Shown: positions 36,201-48,682 of the stretch, one piece after another
Layout: each line of letters starts with the position of its first letter
Position numbering within the stretch: position 1 is the stretch's first letter
Origin: Sanderia malayensis
Taxonomy: Eukaryota; Cnidaria; Scyphozoa; Semaeostomeae; Pelagiidae
NCBI GenBank assembly: GCA_013076295.1
Contig: RQOL01000961.1
Span: 1-64,000 of the forward strand
Reading direction: 5' to 3'
DNA: 64,000 bases
Made by a program: the position numbers and the translations under genes
Notes under the pieces: generated by a model
Database searches by the model: none
The model's input: the letters and a program-made list of their open reading frames with translations, nothing else
What the model was told of the DNA's origin: nothing

Positions 36201-36947
36201 ATGTGGAAATTTGAAGCTTAACAAAATCACCGCAGCACACACGCCATACCAAATATTGGTTGATCAAATGCCTAGGCCTGAGTGTATATAGTCGCTCGAA
36301 TAAACGCCTGCCCTTTAGTACACAGGGGTGCTTACGGGCCCAGGGGCCAAACACACGCGCCCAGGGGCGCTTACGGGTCTTAGAGTTGCGGATGGTTTGG
36401 TAGAAGCACTGTTGCTGTTAAACACCGATTCAACAAAAACATCGTGTTTCCTTCAAACAGTTTGATGCGAAAGTAAACAGCAAAAGGTGGCAGTATAGTG
36501 AAAAAAACAAACAACGAAATAGGGCAGTAAGAGCAGGAAAAAATACACGATAAACAAACAGAGGAAAACAAAAAATGAGTTGCAGAATGAATGACATTGT
36601 TGATAATATGAATGAATATGTATATAACAATACGAGATGCATAAATGAAAGAGAGGAGTTGTGTGGTATGAATGAGATTGTTGAGTTACCTTGTGAATTG
36701 CAATTCTCAAACAGATGGTCGTCAATCTCATCAAACATTCGTTTGACCGTGGCTGATGCTTGCCTGTCGAAGTCCTGCGACAAATCAACAGGACGTAATT
36801 AGTATATGTTTGCTGGAGGGGGGAGGGAGAGGGGTGAGGGCATTCACAACCGATGATGGTATACAATGCTATAACTAAGCAATGGTATACAATGCTATAA
36901 CTAAGCAATGGTATACAATGCTATAACTAAGCAATGGTATACAATGC

Positions 36948-36978
<31 letters not shown>

Positions 36979-37577
36979 TAAAAAAAAAAATGTATAAAAA
37001 ATAAGAATGTATACAATGCTATAACTAAGCAATGGTATACAATGCTATAACTAAGCAATGGTACTGATAATCTGATAATAGTCCGGTTACATGAAGCATC
37101 TGTTCATAAACACTCAATCAACCGTAACTCAAATGCTTAACCGCTCGTGCATAGAGCTCGTGCAACGTGCAACTTGCAACTATAACTGAAACACGCTTAT
37201 CAAAACAACAGCGTGAATAAAAAACACTAACACTTACGTCATCATTACCCCAGCTGTACACGCTAGTGCGACCGGTCAGATTGCCAGTGCATTCCGACCA
37301 CGTGTTGCTGTTAGACAGCTCAGACTGGTCGCGACTGCTAACCGGACTGCCATCACTGCTTCCTGCAAGGCTGTCTCTACTTGATGTGCGATACATTGGC
37401 GATGGCGGTGAGAAGGTGTTTAGCGCGCCGTAGTTCATTAAGTCGTCGTCCAAACTGTCCCGCCTTGCCGTCGCATCGGTTGGGGGCAGTCGTGCGCAGA
37501 ATGAAGACGGACTTTGCTCTTCAGGTCGCTCTGGCAACGGGTGCAAGCCATCGATACTGGTTTTCGAAATTCCTCGA
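30280..37577 (-). CDS. FAM149B1: FAM149B1-like ciliary protein, right copy (frame intact, 5' exon not found)
   Basis: Mirror of the gene at 1458-8669 with all 18 visible exons in frame, about 719 codons after the missing first exon. The first visible exon (37238-37577) enters in phase 2, so an upstream ATG exon must exist. It encodes a Ser/Arg-rich stretch with MNYGALNTFSPPSPMYRTSS and SVYSWGNDD. The second (near 36693-36777) encodes DFDRQASATVKRMFDEIDDH. Human FAM149B1 is about 580 residues and FAM149A about 770, so the length is compatible with the family. A role at cilia is inferred from the family. The neighbour PPP6C lies downstream on the same strand. This copy is the better template for annotation. 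Confidence 0.72.
30874..30918 (-). repeat. Hairpin, CCAAACCACC arms, right copy
   Basis: Mirror of the hairpin at 8031-8075, in the same intron of the right-arm gene. Confidence 0.6.
34320..34472 (-). mobile_element. MITE with CAGTG...CACTG ends, right copy
   Basis: Mirror of the element at 4473-4626, in the same intron of the right FAM149B1-like gene. Its presence in both arms shows it predates the duplication, or that the arms are alleles. Confidence 0.65.
36857..37060 (-). repeat. 26-bp minisatellite with poly-A interruption, right copy
   Basis: Units of GGTATACAATGCTATAACTA plus six bases. After four units the array runs into about 38 bases of nearly pure A (36952-36990) and a garbled A-rich stretch, then resumes. 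The left arm has no such tract, so it is either a recent insertion or an assembly artefact. Confidence 0.9.
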
Positions 37578-37815
37578 CTGGAAGAAAATATATCAATGTA
37601 AGAACAGAGGATATCAATGTAAGAACAGAGGTTACCAATGTAAGAACAGAGGTTACCAATGTAAGAACAGAGGTTACTAATGTAAGAACAGAGGTTACCA
37701 ATGTAAGAACAGAGGTTACCAATGTAAGAACAGAGGTTACCAATGTAAGAACAGAGGTTACCAATGCAAGAACAGAGGACATCAATGCAAGAACAGAGGA
37801 TATCAACGTAAGAAC
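37578..37815 (-). repeat. 21-bp minisatellite, right copy
   Basis: Mirror copy of the array at 1218-1456, here reading TGTAAGAACAGAGGTTACCAA on +. It has about ten to eleven units and is more regular than the left copy, which has several one-base unit length errors. Confidence 0.95.
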
Positions 37816-39031
37816 AGTCTTATATAGCTATAGTCAGTCTTCCACCCGCTTGCCCGCCTGTTACACACGGCCTCGTAGCTTTCTGTATAACTAAATGCAA
37901 CATTTTAGCTACATACTGCAGCCACATATACCTGTGTAGCCTTCCATAACTGCATACAACATTTCAGCCTCGTACCGCAACAAGCAACCTCGTATACGTG
38001 TCATCGTTATAAGATACTGTATCGTAAAATATTGCACGTGTCGTGAAAAATAATGCAGCATGAACAATACAGAGACCACACCAAGAGAGATACATATACT
38101 ATATCGCAAAGGGTTTATAGTGTGATGCGAACTCTGGAGAAGATCGCTAATGGACCCACTGCCCAGCAAACTGCGCCAGGAAACCACACAACGCCAGTCA
38201 ATTTGAAACAGTCAAAGTTATGAGAAGCATCTGTAACTATTTTCCCATGCTAATGCATTTTTTGAAAGCTAATCAAACAGCTGCATTATCATTTCCCCTT
38301 CCTTCTATCCATGTTCATATTTCATTAAAATACAGTTTAATTTTCAAATGCAAACATTTGAAGTTCGTCTGGATTTGTGCGTTTACACAGACCAGCTGCG
38401 TTTAATGTCATGCATATCGTATAGCTTCGAATAAGGGCCGGTGGCCTTAATAAATACAGGCTATACATAGTTTGTTCAATGAAGACGAATGAAGAAGGGC
38501 GACTAAAAGAAAGGGCGTTTATTCGACAAAATGCGGTGGGAAAATTAGATGGGTTGGTGAGTTCAAGATTCAGCCAACATAACAAGTTCGAATCTTATCT
38601 CGAAACGAGAGGCCATTGACACAAGGCCACCTGCAAAAACCCAAAGGGTGGCCAATATCACATTGTCATTATACAATGTATAAAAATTATGCGAAATAAT
38701 ATCTCAACGTGCACGCTACAATGAGTGGCGCAATCGAAAGAAAATGCAATTCACCCTTCAATTGAACTAAAACGCAATAAACAATGTTACACATGAAAAA
38801 TTAAATAGCCTAAAACATTTGCCGTTGAATGAAATGAAAGAGGAAGCGCTTTGAAATAAGTCAATTCTTACATAAGTCCATAAGTTGTATAAGTCCATAG
38901 GTTGTTTCAGAAACAGTAAAAAAGCATACACAACATATGCGTAGTTACAGTGAAAGCGATTTGAAAGTAGCTATGTCTAAATCCACAAGCCTGCATTAAG
39001 GTCTATCGTCTGCATAACATCCCGGATATTT
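37816..39031. other. 5' flank of the right FAM149B1-like gene
   Basis: Mirror of 1-1217. No coding exon recognised; the missing first exon may be here or beyond the arm. A GGGCGTTTATTCG-type MITE fragment lies around 38405-38530. Confidence 0.55.
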
Positions 39032-42000
39032 TTGAGCCCAATTGTAAAATTTCCTAAATTTTTCGCCATCCTCGTTCTACATTCAACGCTAATGCGAACA
39101 CCCCGAGAAAGCATGAAAATGCTCGAATTACAAAAAGAATTCGAATTATAGAGGTTTGTTTTATGAGAATTGGTTCATTAGTGATCCTTGAAGGGACGGG
39201 GAAGTTCGTTCGAATTAGATAGAGTTTGAATTTCACGAGTTCGAACTGTGCAGATTTGACTGTAGTTTCTTACAAACAAAACGCGAAGGCGGCGGTCACC
39301 TGTTATGGTCCAAATGCAAGACAAAACGCATTAACACTACTCTGAATCAGCCAGTACTTAATCCATGTGAAATCGTCATAAGTGTTACTGGACGCATCTT
39401 TGGTGCCGATTAATTGTAGTTTGTAAGAATATTGCACCTTGCTACCACGGTATCCCCCCAGTTACAGATAAACATAAAAACGTTGTGAATTGTTGCAAGC
39501 TCTATGTTATCTCCTCAACTCAATGCACAATTATATACCTGTTGCCAATTGAATTCAGAAAGAACTGAATGCTGTTTCAATTCGGCACATGGTGTGACGT
39601 CTGGTTAGAAAAAAAGTTCAGTCTCGAAACACGAAAATGTCGAAAAACGACAACTCAATCCAGCCACTGTGCTCAGGGACCACAGAGTATAAATTTCATA
39701 TTGGCGACTGAGAAAAAGTCTTTTACGCCACGGCCCTTGCTTCAGCTAAAAATGTAGCCAGCACTCTTGCGAGAGCTCGCAACAAGCAACCTAAAGTCAG
39801 AAACACGAAGGACAACAAGCCCCCTGCGCACACCCAAAGCTCAGCGGCCCCTACTTGCACTATTAAGCAACCAATAAACAGCTTGTTCGCCCTGCTGAGA
39901 TTTGTAAATGAGGAAATATGACTGGGATATACATGTTTGTTTTGGCTCAACAGTATTGATCAACGCTAGATCCTATTCTCTACAAGATTGGACATATCCA
40001 GGTTGTTAAATGTCTATAAGCGTTCCCATGTCAACTGGGGCTTTGAGAAATATAGGCAGCCAATTACCTACGACGCGCTGGATATTCACAACTAATAATT
40101 TCATGTTAGCAGTGTACACACGACACTTACGTGTGGTCGACGCTTGCTATTGGCAAGATACATCACACGCGCTGTACGTTAAACAAAAGTGAACTGCAAA
40201 CTGCAAAAGCCGTGATGTATACAAGGGGGAATTCAAAATCATTCAAAGAAAGCGAATTTGGGAGATAGCGGACAGTCGAGATAATAGATATCAACAGTAT
40301 ATAAAAAATTCTCAACCACTAATAGTTAAAACGCTCGACCCACGAAATTTGTCATAGCTGGGTCACGAATTCTGCTTTCCATTGACAAGGCATCGCTTTT
40401 AATCTTGGTGATTGCATTGTTTTCAGGAAAAGTTCATAAAACTGCATTTAGAAGATTTCGCTTCTTAACATCTTAACTGAAGGTAGGATAAGATGATTAG
40501 CAGTCTGCTCCGAGGTTTGAGGTTGGAGTTATGGCAATGATTGGCATTGACACATATCAAGTGAAGTGACCTTGAATCTGATAAGCCATTTGCTGGCGCG
40601 TTTGAGACGATTCACATAGATATACCGTTACTTCAGCATGATTATTAACAACAAATTAGGTTCATACAAGTATCGCTGAATTAACGTCCCATGTTAGTAG
40701 AAACCATCATGGCAATAATAAAAAGGGCGGTCTGCGCAAGAGAATACAATACGGCGTGTTGTAGATACTATTATCTTCGAGCGTTGAGAATATAAAAGAT
40801 TGTAACACAATTAACAGTGTGGAAATTCGACATTCATCAATTATGAAGCAGGTTTGTGTTGCTTTCCGTCGATCACACGGGCGCAAGTTGATGGAAATTC
40901 AAAATAAAACGCACAGGAATTCCACATAAGAAGAATAACTCATATATTATAATTAATAACTTAATCCCACATATCATATAAAACTCGTGTTTGTAGTTGG
41001 ATAGATTGCTAAACAGAGCTGCATATTCATAAATAGCATTTTCTTACAATAGCAGTCTGCTATATGATGATACGAGACTCTCAAGCCAAGCTTACTTCGC
41101 ATGCGTATTCAGAACTAAATGTCTGTGGAGGAGGATAAACTCCTTGCAATCAACCGAATAACAACCGATTCCTTGTTGAATGGTGACTTCATCTAGTTTC
41201 ACAGTAGTTATACACTCTTGTGTTTTGAGGTATCAATACTTCAAACAAAATATGTCTTATAAGTAGGATAGCATATAGTTCAAAACGAAACAATATCAAC
41301 AGATTTTAAAGACCCAATAATTATGAAACGAAGTAATACTTGTGTAGCTATGGTTTGGTCTGTTCATGTGGACTCTTCAAGCTAAAAATTACATGTATCT
41401 ATTATTGACTTCATATGTATTCAAGTCCGTTGAATAGACGGTCTTCAATGCAGAAAGCAGAGCACTTGCTATGTTGGTCCGAATTTCTAATAAACACACA
41501 TTTATGTATGATTTTTCAAATTAGAATGATTTTTCAGGTCTATATAAAATATTAGGAATGGAGTATTAATCATAATGAGAAGAAACAAAATAAGTAACTG
41601 GCAAAGAGGTGGATTTGAGTCATGCGAGCTTCAGACGTTGGTCGTGTATGCTATATACAGATGTTTTTTAATCATAAAACAAATTTCTGTGATCAAAATC
41701 AAACAAGAAAACAACACGTGAGAAAGTTTAGAGCCTGGCAAACCTGTCAAATGCAAATCGAGAAAGTTCACCGATGATGCGGCCGAGAAAAACACTACAA
41801 ACAGTCCAGTCCAGTACATATATGTAGTAACGTAACATACCCTTCAAGCAAGAGCGATGGATAATGATCTCTACGTGGGCTGGCCACGTTTCCTGCCTTG
41901 TTCGCTGTGTTGTTCCACGACCTCATCGAGTGATAGCCCATACTCTCGCGTACAGAGAGCTGCCACACGGAACGATATTCAATCAAACTGTAGCCACAAA

Positions 42001-42427
42001 CAGAAATGTCCGATTTTAATAAATGTAAACATCACGCTTCAATCTCCAGCTGCAAAGTCGTGATTTCATATCTGCATTTGCAGCAAATTCGCACTGCGTA
42101 AAATGCTGTTGGTTCGATCAACGAATCAGTCTGGCCTTACTACAACACACTTCTCAATCACTCTCTTTCCAACGCAACAACACTTTGTCTCTGCTGCCGT
42201 AAACAATCAAACAGTTGATTTGGCTTGGCTTTAAACTCCAACCGCTCTGCACACAATCGACCCGAGAATGGCTGAACGACAACAAAGGCGTTGCGTCAAC
42301 ATTGGTAGCTTTTGTGGACAAGAACTGATTAATAATTCAATGGGAAAGAGCGACCAATCCACACCAGCCATGCTGCATATATGCACAGTACAAGACACAG
42401 TTATACTGAATATGCTAATGAAATAAA
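39032..42427. other. Gene-poor stretch outside the right arm
   Basis: Apart from the MITE at 39083-39264 I see no gene, RNA or clear repeat. A TATA-like ATATAAAAG occurs near 40790 without a convincing ORF after it. Short open frames here lack conserved or coding-like features. Confidence 0.5.
39083..39264 (+). mobile_element. TTCGAA-rich MITE just outside the right arm
   Basis: Ends GCAGATTTGACTGTA and shares GAATTGGTTCATTAGTGATC with the copies at 23060-23243 and 56783-56971. The left end is degraded (GCTAATGCGAACACCCC). Its orientation is opposite to the copy at 23060-23243, so the two flank the right arm as inverted repeats. Confidence 0.75.
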
Positions 42428-42594
42428 TACCGTAATGCTTCGATTAAACGCCCCTTTCTTTTTAAAACAGCCCTTATCATAGATGTAAACTGAATAACAA
42501 GACCAAGCCCCCTCATCAGAATAGATAAGCCTCTCCCCTAAAATATCAAAAAAGTTTAATAAACGCCCTGTGCGTATAATCGAAGCATACGGTA
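42428..42594 (+). mobile_element. MITE with TACCGTA...TACGGTA ends
   Basis: Left end TACCGTAATGCTTCGATTAA, right end AATCGAAGCATACGGTA, forming imperfect terminal inverted repeats followed by AAACGCCC and its complement GGGCGTTTATT-type sequence. Noncoding. Fragments with the same AATAAACGCC motif recur in both arms near 515, 2645, 3365 and 5060-5145. Confidence 0.7.
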
Positions 42595-44754
42595 GCCCTT
42601 TCTCGATTCGTGCATTGTAGCTAATAAGGCGGTTGGAAAAGTCGATTTGAAGGTATTGTTACGAATCTGGGAATATGCAAATTCATATACTATAGCGATT
42701 AAAAGCGGATCAACTTCTCAAGAAATTCTCCACAAGTAAAATTAAAACTTCAATTTCTACCTTCCTAAAATAGATCGCACGGTTTATACAAATCACAACG
42801 TTGGAAGGAAATCCAGCTGGTTCTAACTTCAATTGAGCTGGTGTGCGTCAATCAAGCATGATACAGTAAACACCTGTGAGTTATGCATCCAGCCTATTGT
42901 TCAAATACAACAGTATATTGTTTTTTTCTATTGTTTTGAACAAAAACATCAGCCTGCACTGCAGATGAGAGCGTTGACTTAAAATAAATCTTGAAAAATT
43001 TCTCTGACAAAGGTTGACTTCTAATTGATTAAGATTTGCCGTCTGGTACAAATCGAAGGAATGTGAGCTTGTGAGCATGCATGACATGACACGACGGCAT
43101 TACATGTCATGAGAAAGCTAATTTTCAACTTCAATGAGCTTCGATGGTTAGTGCGTACAACAGGTTGGTTACAATCGGAAACGCTGATTGGTGAAGATGA
43201 GGTCAAACTGCTTAATAGTAACTGCTGGGTTCCTAAAATGTCAATCACGCAAGGTTAGCGGGTGCAAAATGGCAAAGAGCAGTGACCAACAGCACACCAC
43301 CATGTCAAATGGATCTGCGAAGATAGTTTGAAGTTGACAGTAGATTCCCACAGTAAAGCACTCAACTGCAAAGCTTTTTAAACTAAACTTGGTCCTCTCT
43401 CACTATGACCGGACGCCCGTCTAGGCATATTGTGAGTACCCCTCTCGGCAATTGGATGCGTGTAAGCATCTAGGGATGCATAATATTGCATGATTTATGC
43501 AAAGCAGTGCGGAAGAAATGCATAATTTTCTTACAGGGCGGTATGTATGTCACATAGCCAGTAGCTAGCCATGTACTGCATGTAAGAAACAAATAGAGAC
43601 GTTTTGTGTGGGTATTGTATAGCTACACTTCCAAAGACAGAGGAATCAGATAACTACAGGAATCGCTAACCCATCCACCCATCTTCACGCCATCAATTCT
43701 CAAGTCGCAACTTCGATTCGAGTGTATTTGTGAAACATTGAAGCAGAAGTGTGGCTTGTGAATATTTCACGGCATCAAACCGCGAGTTACCAGTTGAAAA
43801 CTCGCTCGACACAAAACATATTGGCAAAACGAGCCATAACAGGCATAACAAAGAATAAAGAAATCGAACAACCACTCGTAATAAATCATTGCGACACGCA
43901 ATGTCAATGGAGTATAAAAAGTGGTTATGATTTTCGACACTTTTAGGACGTTCGCGGTTAAATTTGACTGGGAACCTCATCTTTCTTTTTCACGCACATG
44001 GTCTGTGGCTACGTCATTAATAATTTAGTTCGGTGAGTGTTAGCATTGAAAATGATGGAAAGTACTCTGTAGCTAACTGCATGAAACGCTGGCAATACAA
44101 TGCTAAATGGGAATTTAATAATAAGAAGGTGGTGGAAACAGTATGTTTGATTGAAATCACTGCAAACAGGCGGGTCCATGCTCTATCCTGGCTGAAAATT
44201 GAATGAAGCCCACAAGACAATATCTTACAATGTGGTCTGAGTAAAAAAAAACTAATAAGGATGGCAAATTTGGAAAACAATACACATATAAACCATACAC
44301 CCTTGGGAATCTATTTCAATGTCATAGACATTAGAATTTATCAACTATATCAACTCCCTTTAGCACAAATTTCCACATTTCATTTTCACTGAATACTTTG
44401 GCTTTTCAATATGTCTGGTTTAAATGCTGTCAAAAATACTTGATAGACCATTTTCACACACTTGGCAATTTTGCCTCCAGATTTGCAATAATAGATCCCA
44501 CCCACAAAAAATTGCTTCAATGTTTTCAGAGACTTGTATCTTTTCAATCGAGTTATAAAACACTATTATCATGTTTCGTTGATTATTCAGTTGATTTCTG
44601 CAATTATATAGATTCCTCCAATCAACATGGACATTTATTTCAAACTTAGTGGCTCCTTACAGCATCAAATAACCAACAATTTGCTGCTACTAATGACACC
44701 AAAAACTCCTTATTACTTACACAGCACAATATCTAATAACAACATTCTTCAAAC
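42595..44754. other. Intergenic, nothing recognised
   Basis: No supported gene, RNA or repeat. The open frames at 43693-43980 (-) and 43749-43946 (+) overlap on opposite strands and neither has coding character I trust. Confidence 0.45.
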
Positions 44755-46760
44755 TTACATTTCTAATGGTCGAATTCTTCTTGTCATCTTATAGCTGTTG
44801 GCTGAGTGAAACTTCCTGGCATGCCATTGATATGGTGTAAAATCTGGAATAAAGTTATACACAAATTAAAGCTTTGATACATCAAATTATCAAGACCTGT
44901 GTAAACCTACAAACAGTATTCTATAGATAATTATCACTGTGATAATTATGTAACCCATGAAGTTGCATTTGGAACGCTGCAAGTAGGAAATCAAATTGTA
45001 TATTCTCACTTCCTTGATTTTGTTTAGTCATGGTATTAGAGTCATTGAACACATAAATCCTAGGAGCACATATCACTGGGCTTTTCATGTTAACAGCTTC
45101 CGATGCAGAGTACATTGGCTTGGTACAGTACAGCGCCTTCGTCAGTGAAAGGTCGAAGCAACCGTGTACACAGATAGAGTTGATCAAGCTAAAAAAGTTG
45201 GTTTTATGAATCAACATCTATCCACAACATTGTCAACAGACATCACTAGTAAATAATATTCCCACAGAGACGACTTCTCCCTTGTGTTACAAATGAATGG
45301 CAAGCAAAAAGCTCCTGGTATCACGTAAACAAACGGAACAAGGAAACTCTTTCATCTGCCCCGTCGGTTCATTGAGTTGTAAGCATCTGACATGACAACA
45401 GTTGAGAACAGCCAAAATCATGAACAATGACCGAAATTCCACAATCAGTAGTTCAGAAGAATACTGGTTAGTTATCTCCTTACACACAGAATGGATAACA
45501 AAGTAGACATTCCGGCGGACGAAAGCGTAAAAAGCTCAATTCATTGTATTTAGTCGACTTGGTGGACCACAAGTTTCTCAATGTAAATATAGGCCTACCT
45601 CGGAGCCTTCATAGCAACCATTGAAACTCCTCTCAGCAACGTATCACAAAATAATTCCTTTCAATATCTTAATATTTCAAATATTCTGCAATTTATTAAG
45701 CACACCGCCAACTTTAACCTCAGTTTATCAATTCATATGAAGCAATATTATTAAAAATAGAATTATTCTGGATAGGTGCTGTTTTTATGCAAAGTTCGCG
45801 GACAGCAGAGCAACGAGCAAAGAGCCTGGAACTAGTGGAGGTTTCAGATTGTATGCTAAATTTCCAATGCTGATGATACAAGGGTTCATTCATTGAGTTC
45901 ATTAAAGTAATAAAACTAGCTATTAACTTTGTTAGAAAATAGTCAATAGATTAAAATAGATTAAACTTTGGTTAAAATAAGTGCTGCTGTGATGTAAAAC
46001 CAACAACCGGGAATAAAGCATCTAGCAAATTGAAAAAAATAAAGCTGTAACCTGTTGATATTTTTCTCTTCTCATGGTCGAAAGATTGTTTAAAATTCTT
46101 GTTAGGGTTTTACTCGTGAAGCATAGTAAATAACAAAATTGCAGGGTCAAGTTTTCTCCCATATTCTGCACACTTCCCGGTCTTCCATCTCTTTTTTGCG
46201 GCTGCGCAGATGCTTGGCTGCGCAGCAGCAATATACGAGGCATCAATGTGGAAAGAATCCACAAACTATGCTCCCAGCATTAGTCCCCTGCCCAACAAAT
46301 TTCGCCATTAAAAGAGGAACCCAAAGCTAGGCCATGATGTAAAAACAATTAAAATGTTGACCTTACCATCACTATATGCTTTCATTGCTGTCTTTTCATT
46401 GTTGTTATCCGCTCTCTTCAGCAAGAATGCAGGCTGATAATAATCCATATCACTGCTATTGTTATTTATCTCATGAAGCCTCTCTCCAAGTACTGCTCCA
46501 TCAGATTTATACGCACGCAACTCCTCAAGGTCGTTCACGCTGAATCGTTTTTTGCGACACAGCACCCGTCTCAACCGTAGTTCATTCACCTCCCTCATAA
46601 GAATGTCACGCACGAAGACGGGGGTAACCGCCAGCTTCTCTTTCGGCACACTGCAAACGGTCGGTCTCAGAATCTTCCTCGTGCTGGATACTGTCATGTT
46701 GTTCTCTTCTAACTTGGTTTCTATTGGCCTATGCAATGTTGCTGAAGGCTGTCGTATCAT
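44755..46760 (-). CDS. Hypothetical protein, two exons seen
   Basis: Exon 46367-46760 reads RDILMREVNELRLRRVLCRK and KRFSVNDLEELRAYKSDGAV, then DYYQPAFLLKRA, and ends AYSD in phase 1 at donor GATG|GTAAGG. The acceptor at 44844 (ATTCCAG) opens an exon in matching phase: DFTPYQWHARKFHSANSYKM, then TRRIRPLEM and stop at 44755. The joint frame and composition look like a real protein of at least 150 residues. I do not recognise it; short, basic, aromatic-rich tails of this sort occur in some ciliary microtubule proteins, but that is weak. Coding-like frames continue upstream (46765-46900: DANETLADMLRKL, SENTKIGEDIMDNVVEV) in other registers, so further exons or indel errors are likely. Confidence 0.4.
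44927..44949. repeat. 23-bp palindrome
   Basis: ATAATTATCAC, one central T, then GTGATAATTAT: perfect 11-base inverted repeat. It lies in the presumed intron of the hypothetical gene. Could be chance in AT-rich DNA. Confidence 0.6.
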
Positions 46761-48610
46761 AACTTCCTCAGCATGTCTGCCAATGTTTCATTGGCATCAA
46801 TATACTTCAACCACATTATCCATGATATCTTCTCCAATTTTCGTATTTTCGCTATATACCACTGCGTCGTTTTCGCATCTCTGTATACCGTTTTGCTTGC
46901 AAGTCAAAACTGTTTGCAAAAACTCGGCATTTTCTGCGTAAGAACAAGTATATGTTGTTGACATAAAATTCAGGCAACTTTACTCTTATTATTAACTTCA
47001 CTTGCAGGTGCATGCGCTGTTTCGTCGTGAGGTCAAGGTGATGCACAGCTCAAAAAGTCAAAATTCATTTGTATTAGTGGTAGATTTAATTAGCATAGAT
47101 CTCAATAATATTATATTTGCACAACTCTTATTATTTTCTAGATTCGGATGGACTAAAGTAAACAAACTAGCTACAAAAATACTTGAGGAGTTCTGACAAG
47201 AAATCCCTGAGAAATCCTCGCTAAATCTCCTTTTTTATCAAAAGTCCCTTGCATCTACTAGCTACGAAGGAAGCTCAATAGCTCTTTTGATAAGCGAAAC
47301 GGGAAGAAAACAGTTTATAAATTCAGCGAAAGTGGAGCTATAACCTGATGACCCAGTGTCACGATAGAAAATCGCGGCTGGACGTCAAGTTCACGTTTAA
47401 ACAGTATCACGAAATTCTTTCAAAATTCAAAGTGAAGACTCAGAAAGCAGTTCGATGCTCATAACTAATCAAAACACATCACATGAACTATAATAACTCT
47501 ACTCATTGTTGTATAGACACAAACCTCAAAAGAGCTCATAGACCAGCACACACATACCTATAGCTTGCTGATGCAGTGGCACTGCCTTTCACCCGGCATA
47601 CGCATACTGCAGTGCGTTACTCTTAAGATTGTTCACGTACCATCAATGTGATAGCCTGTTTTGCTAGCTTTGTATATCGTTCAGTGGAGGTGATAAATGT
47701 TTAAAATTCTGATAAACACAAAAGCCAACAAATAACGTAAATAATGCAGGTGACCCTTTCGACATTGCTCATTGACCAATGTTTACACTATTTGTTGCCA
47801 GCTTTGCCGGCATTTTCAATGCATGATTACACCCATCTTGCATCGGACAAATGAGATGATCATTAATTAATTCACCTTAATTAACGTGACAAGGATGGCT
47901 GGTGAGCTGATTAAGTAATAAGGCGTTTCTGCTTTGACATCACTGGCTGAAACTTTAATAGAAGTACTAGGCTATATGTCTGTCTCGCTTCCCGATAACG
48001 CTAGAAATTAGCTTTAGCGTTAAAGGGAGTCGATTTGTTATCATGTTTTCGCCAGCTTACAGCGTTGCAACAGCTCACCGTCTACTTTCACTAACCTAAC
48101 TAACATTGCCCTTGCAATAGAATTGCTTGATTTTCGCATAAATGAGTGAAAGCATGTGTATCTTACCGTGCTTCTATTAGCTTGCAGTAATGCATATCAC
48201 ATTGGCTAGGAACCATAAGCAATTTGACGCAGTTGCCTACAAGCTGCTTACATTACTAGCTACATGCTACACGCGTGATATAAGTCACACAGAACGAATA
48301 CGGGGATAAAAGATTTTCTAATGCAGCTCCTGTAATTTGGAATAAACTTCCATTGTCAATAAAAATGGGCCGGGCCGCACTCAATTTAAGAAACAATCAA
48401 AAACATTTTTAATGACAACTACAAATTTAAATGACTTTTATTCAAATTAAATGTTTTAAATAGTCCACTGTTGAGCAAGCAGTTGAATGGCTGCAGAAAC
48501 AATGAGACTAAACCAATTAATAATAATAATAATAATTTTGGTAAACACCGTCCAAAAGTGCTCAATATACATATGTGTAGAACGGTATATAGAATAATAT
48601 TCAGAATATG

Positions 48611-48682
48611 CCTGATGAGTGCATAAGCACGAAACTCAGAGTTACAGCGAATCATTCGTCTTTCTTACTGAATATTATTCTA
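48611..48682 (+). repeat. Dispersed repeat, copy 1
   Basis: Contains AAGCACGAAACTCAGAGTTA, CAGCGAATCATTCGTC and CTGAATATTATTCTAT. A close copy lies at 52179-52252 in the same orientation. Confidence 0.7.

Larger units (their letters stand above)
23133..39031 (-). repeat. Right arm of the ~15.8 kb inverted duplication
   Basis: Reverse complement of 1-15782. It carries the FAM149B1-like gene, PPP6C and TMEM138 on the - strand and the low-complexity exon on +. It is about 117 bases longer than the visible left arm, through extra low-complexity repeat units, a poly-A run near 36952-36990 and small indels. The spacer between arms (15783-23132) is single copy here. Copies of one MITE lie at its inner end (23060-23243) and just outside its outer end (39083-39264). 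Confidence 0.95.

Noticed and set aside
36857..37815. CRISPR-like regular repeats
   Set aside because: Units are contiguous without unique spacers, and the genome is animal; ordinary minisatellites.
44923..45189. Possible terminal exon on - (DLSLTKALYCTKPMYSASEA)
   Set aside because: Two frames look equally coding-like, and it lies inside the intron implied by the better-supported join 46367 to 44843.
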